From Marinobacter profundi (GTDB taxonomy: Bacteria > Pseudomonadota > Gammaproteobacteria > Pseudomonadales > Oleiphilaceae): a stretch of DNA of 64,000 nt. The translations under genes and the position numbers were made by a program. Each line of letters begins with the position of its first letter. Position 1 is the stretch's first letter. The stretch covers positions 453,970 to 517,969 of the forward strand of contig NZ_KZ319370.1 in assembly GCF_002744715.1 (NCBI RefSeq), given 5' to 3'. This document shows positions 63,872-64,000 of this stretch, piece by piece. The notes below the pieces were generated by a model. It saw only the letters and a list, made by a program, of their open reading frames with translations, did not search any database and was not told where the DNA came from.

Positions 63872-64000
63872 TTACACCGCGGCCTTGAGTGCGCTTTCCA
63901 GCTCCGGCACCGCCTCGAAGAGGTCCGCCACCAGGCCGTAGTCGGCTACCTGGAAGATCGGGGCTTCTTCGTCCTTGTTGATCGCCACGATCACCTTGGA
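63872..64000 (-). CDS. etfA: Electron transfer flavoprotein alpha subunit, C-terminal end
   Basis: The last 42 codons of a minus-strand gene whose start lies beyond the window. The visible [20 protein letters not shown] and [18 protein letters not shown] are the conserved C-terminus of EtfA, part of the FAD-binding domain. ETF collects electrons from acyl-CoA dehydrogenases for the quinone pool. etfB would be expected upstream, outside the window. Confidence 0.92.
   Translation of the reverse strand, partial: SKVIVAINKDEEAPIFQVADYGLVADLFEAVPELESALKAAV

Noticed and set aside
1..64000. tRNA, rRNA, prophage or complete insertion sequence
   Set aside because: Reading both strands I saw no cloverleaf with a CCA end, no rRNA sequence, and no integrase, transposase or phage structural gene.

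Overview
The window is GC-rich DNA with dense, mostly intact genes. It reads as a chromosomal segment of an aerobic, aromatic-degrading marine gammaproteobacterium of the Marinobacter or Halomonas kind. That guess rests on gene content: benzoate and phenylacetate catabolism, TRAP transport paired with a universal stress protein, PotABCD, RarD, a short RNase J-like protein, NfsA and EtfA. It does not rest on a marker gene. I see no rRNA, tRNA, prophage, complete insertion sequence or CRISPR array.

Layout. 1-7539 is a benzoate module on the + strand: catA (its first few codons lie outside the window), benABCD, and two different benzoate permeases (BenK and BenE). 7567-17537 holds unlinked housekeeping and accessory genes: a DEDD exonuclease, an RNase J-like hydrolase, a globin, thioesterases, a YchJ-type SEC-C protein carrying two inserted palindromes, RarD, a LysR regulator divergent from a cation-efflux protein, a SixA-CHAD fusion and a DJ-1-like protein. 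17803-25360 carries a lipoprotein acylase of the penicillin/AHL acylase class, an orphan TRAP binding protein and a potABCD polyamine operon. 25464-31871 holds a diguanylate cyclase, a 5'-nucleotidase lipoprotein and a large extracellular nuclease, a likely pair for using extracellular DNA. 32561-36106 is a TRAP operon (dctPQM-uspA).

36318-55699 is the main catabolic island. It contains paaX, a branched-chain-type ABC transporter, paaABCDE-paaZ, paaGHIJK and paaY. PaaK makes phenylacetyl-CoA. PaaABCDE epoxidises it. PaaG isomerises the epoxide to the oxepin. PaaZ opens the ring and oxidises the aldehyde. PaaJ and PaaH finish beta-oxidation, and PaaI and PaaY clear dead-end CoA thioesters. PaaF is not in the window. 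The ABC transporter's last ATPase carries an N-terminal hemerythrin-like domain, the most unusual protein here. A TGATAC element close to the PaaX consensus recurs in all three intergenic regions of the island, so one regulon probably joins transport and degradation.

55706-64000 holds a luciferase-like monooxygenase, an HD-GYP phosphodiesterase, an unknown gene, a FAN1-type nuclease translationally coupled to a nuclease-helicase fusion, NfsA, and the 3' end of etfA.

A ~25-bp palindrome (GGGGACAGACC-N3-GGTCTGTCCCC and variants) occurs seven times at three loci. Two copies sit in frame inside a gene, and one has become a transcription terminator.
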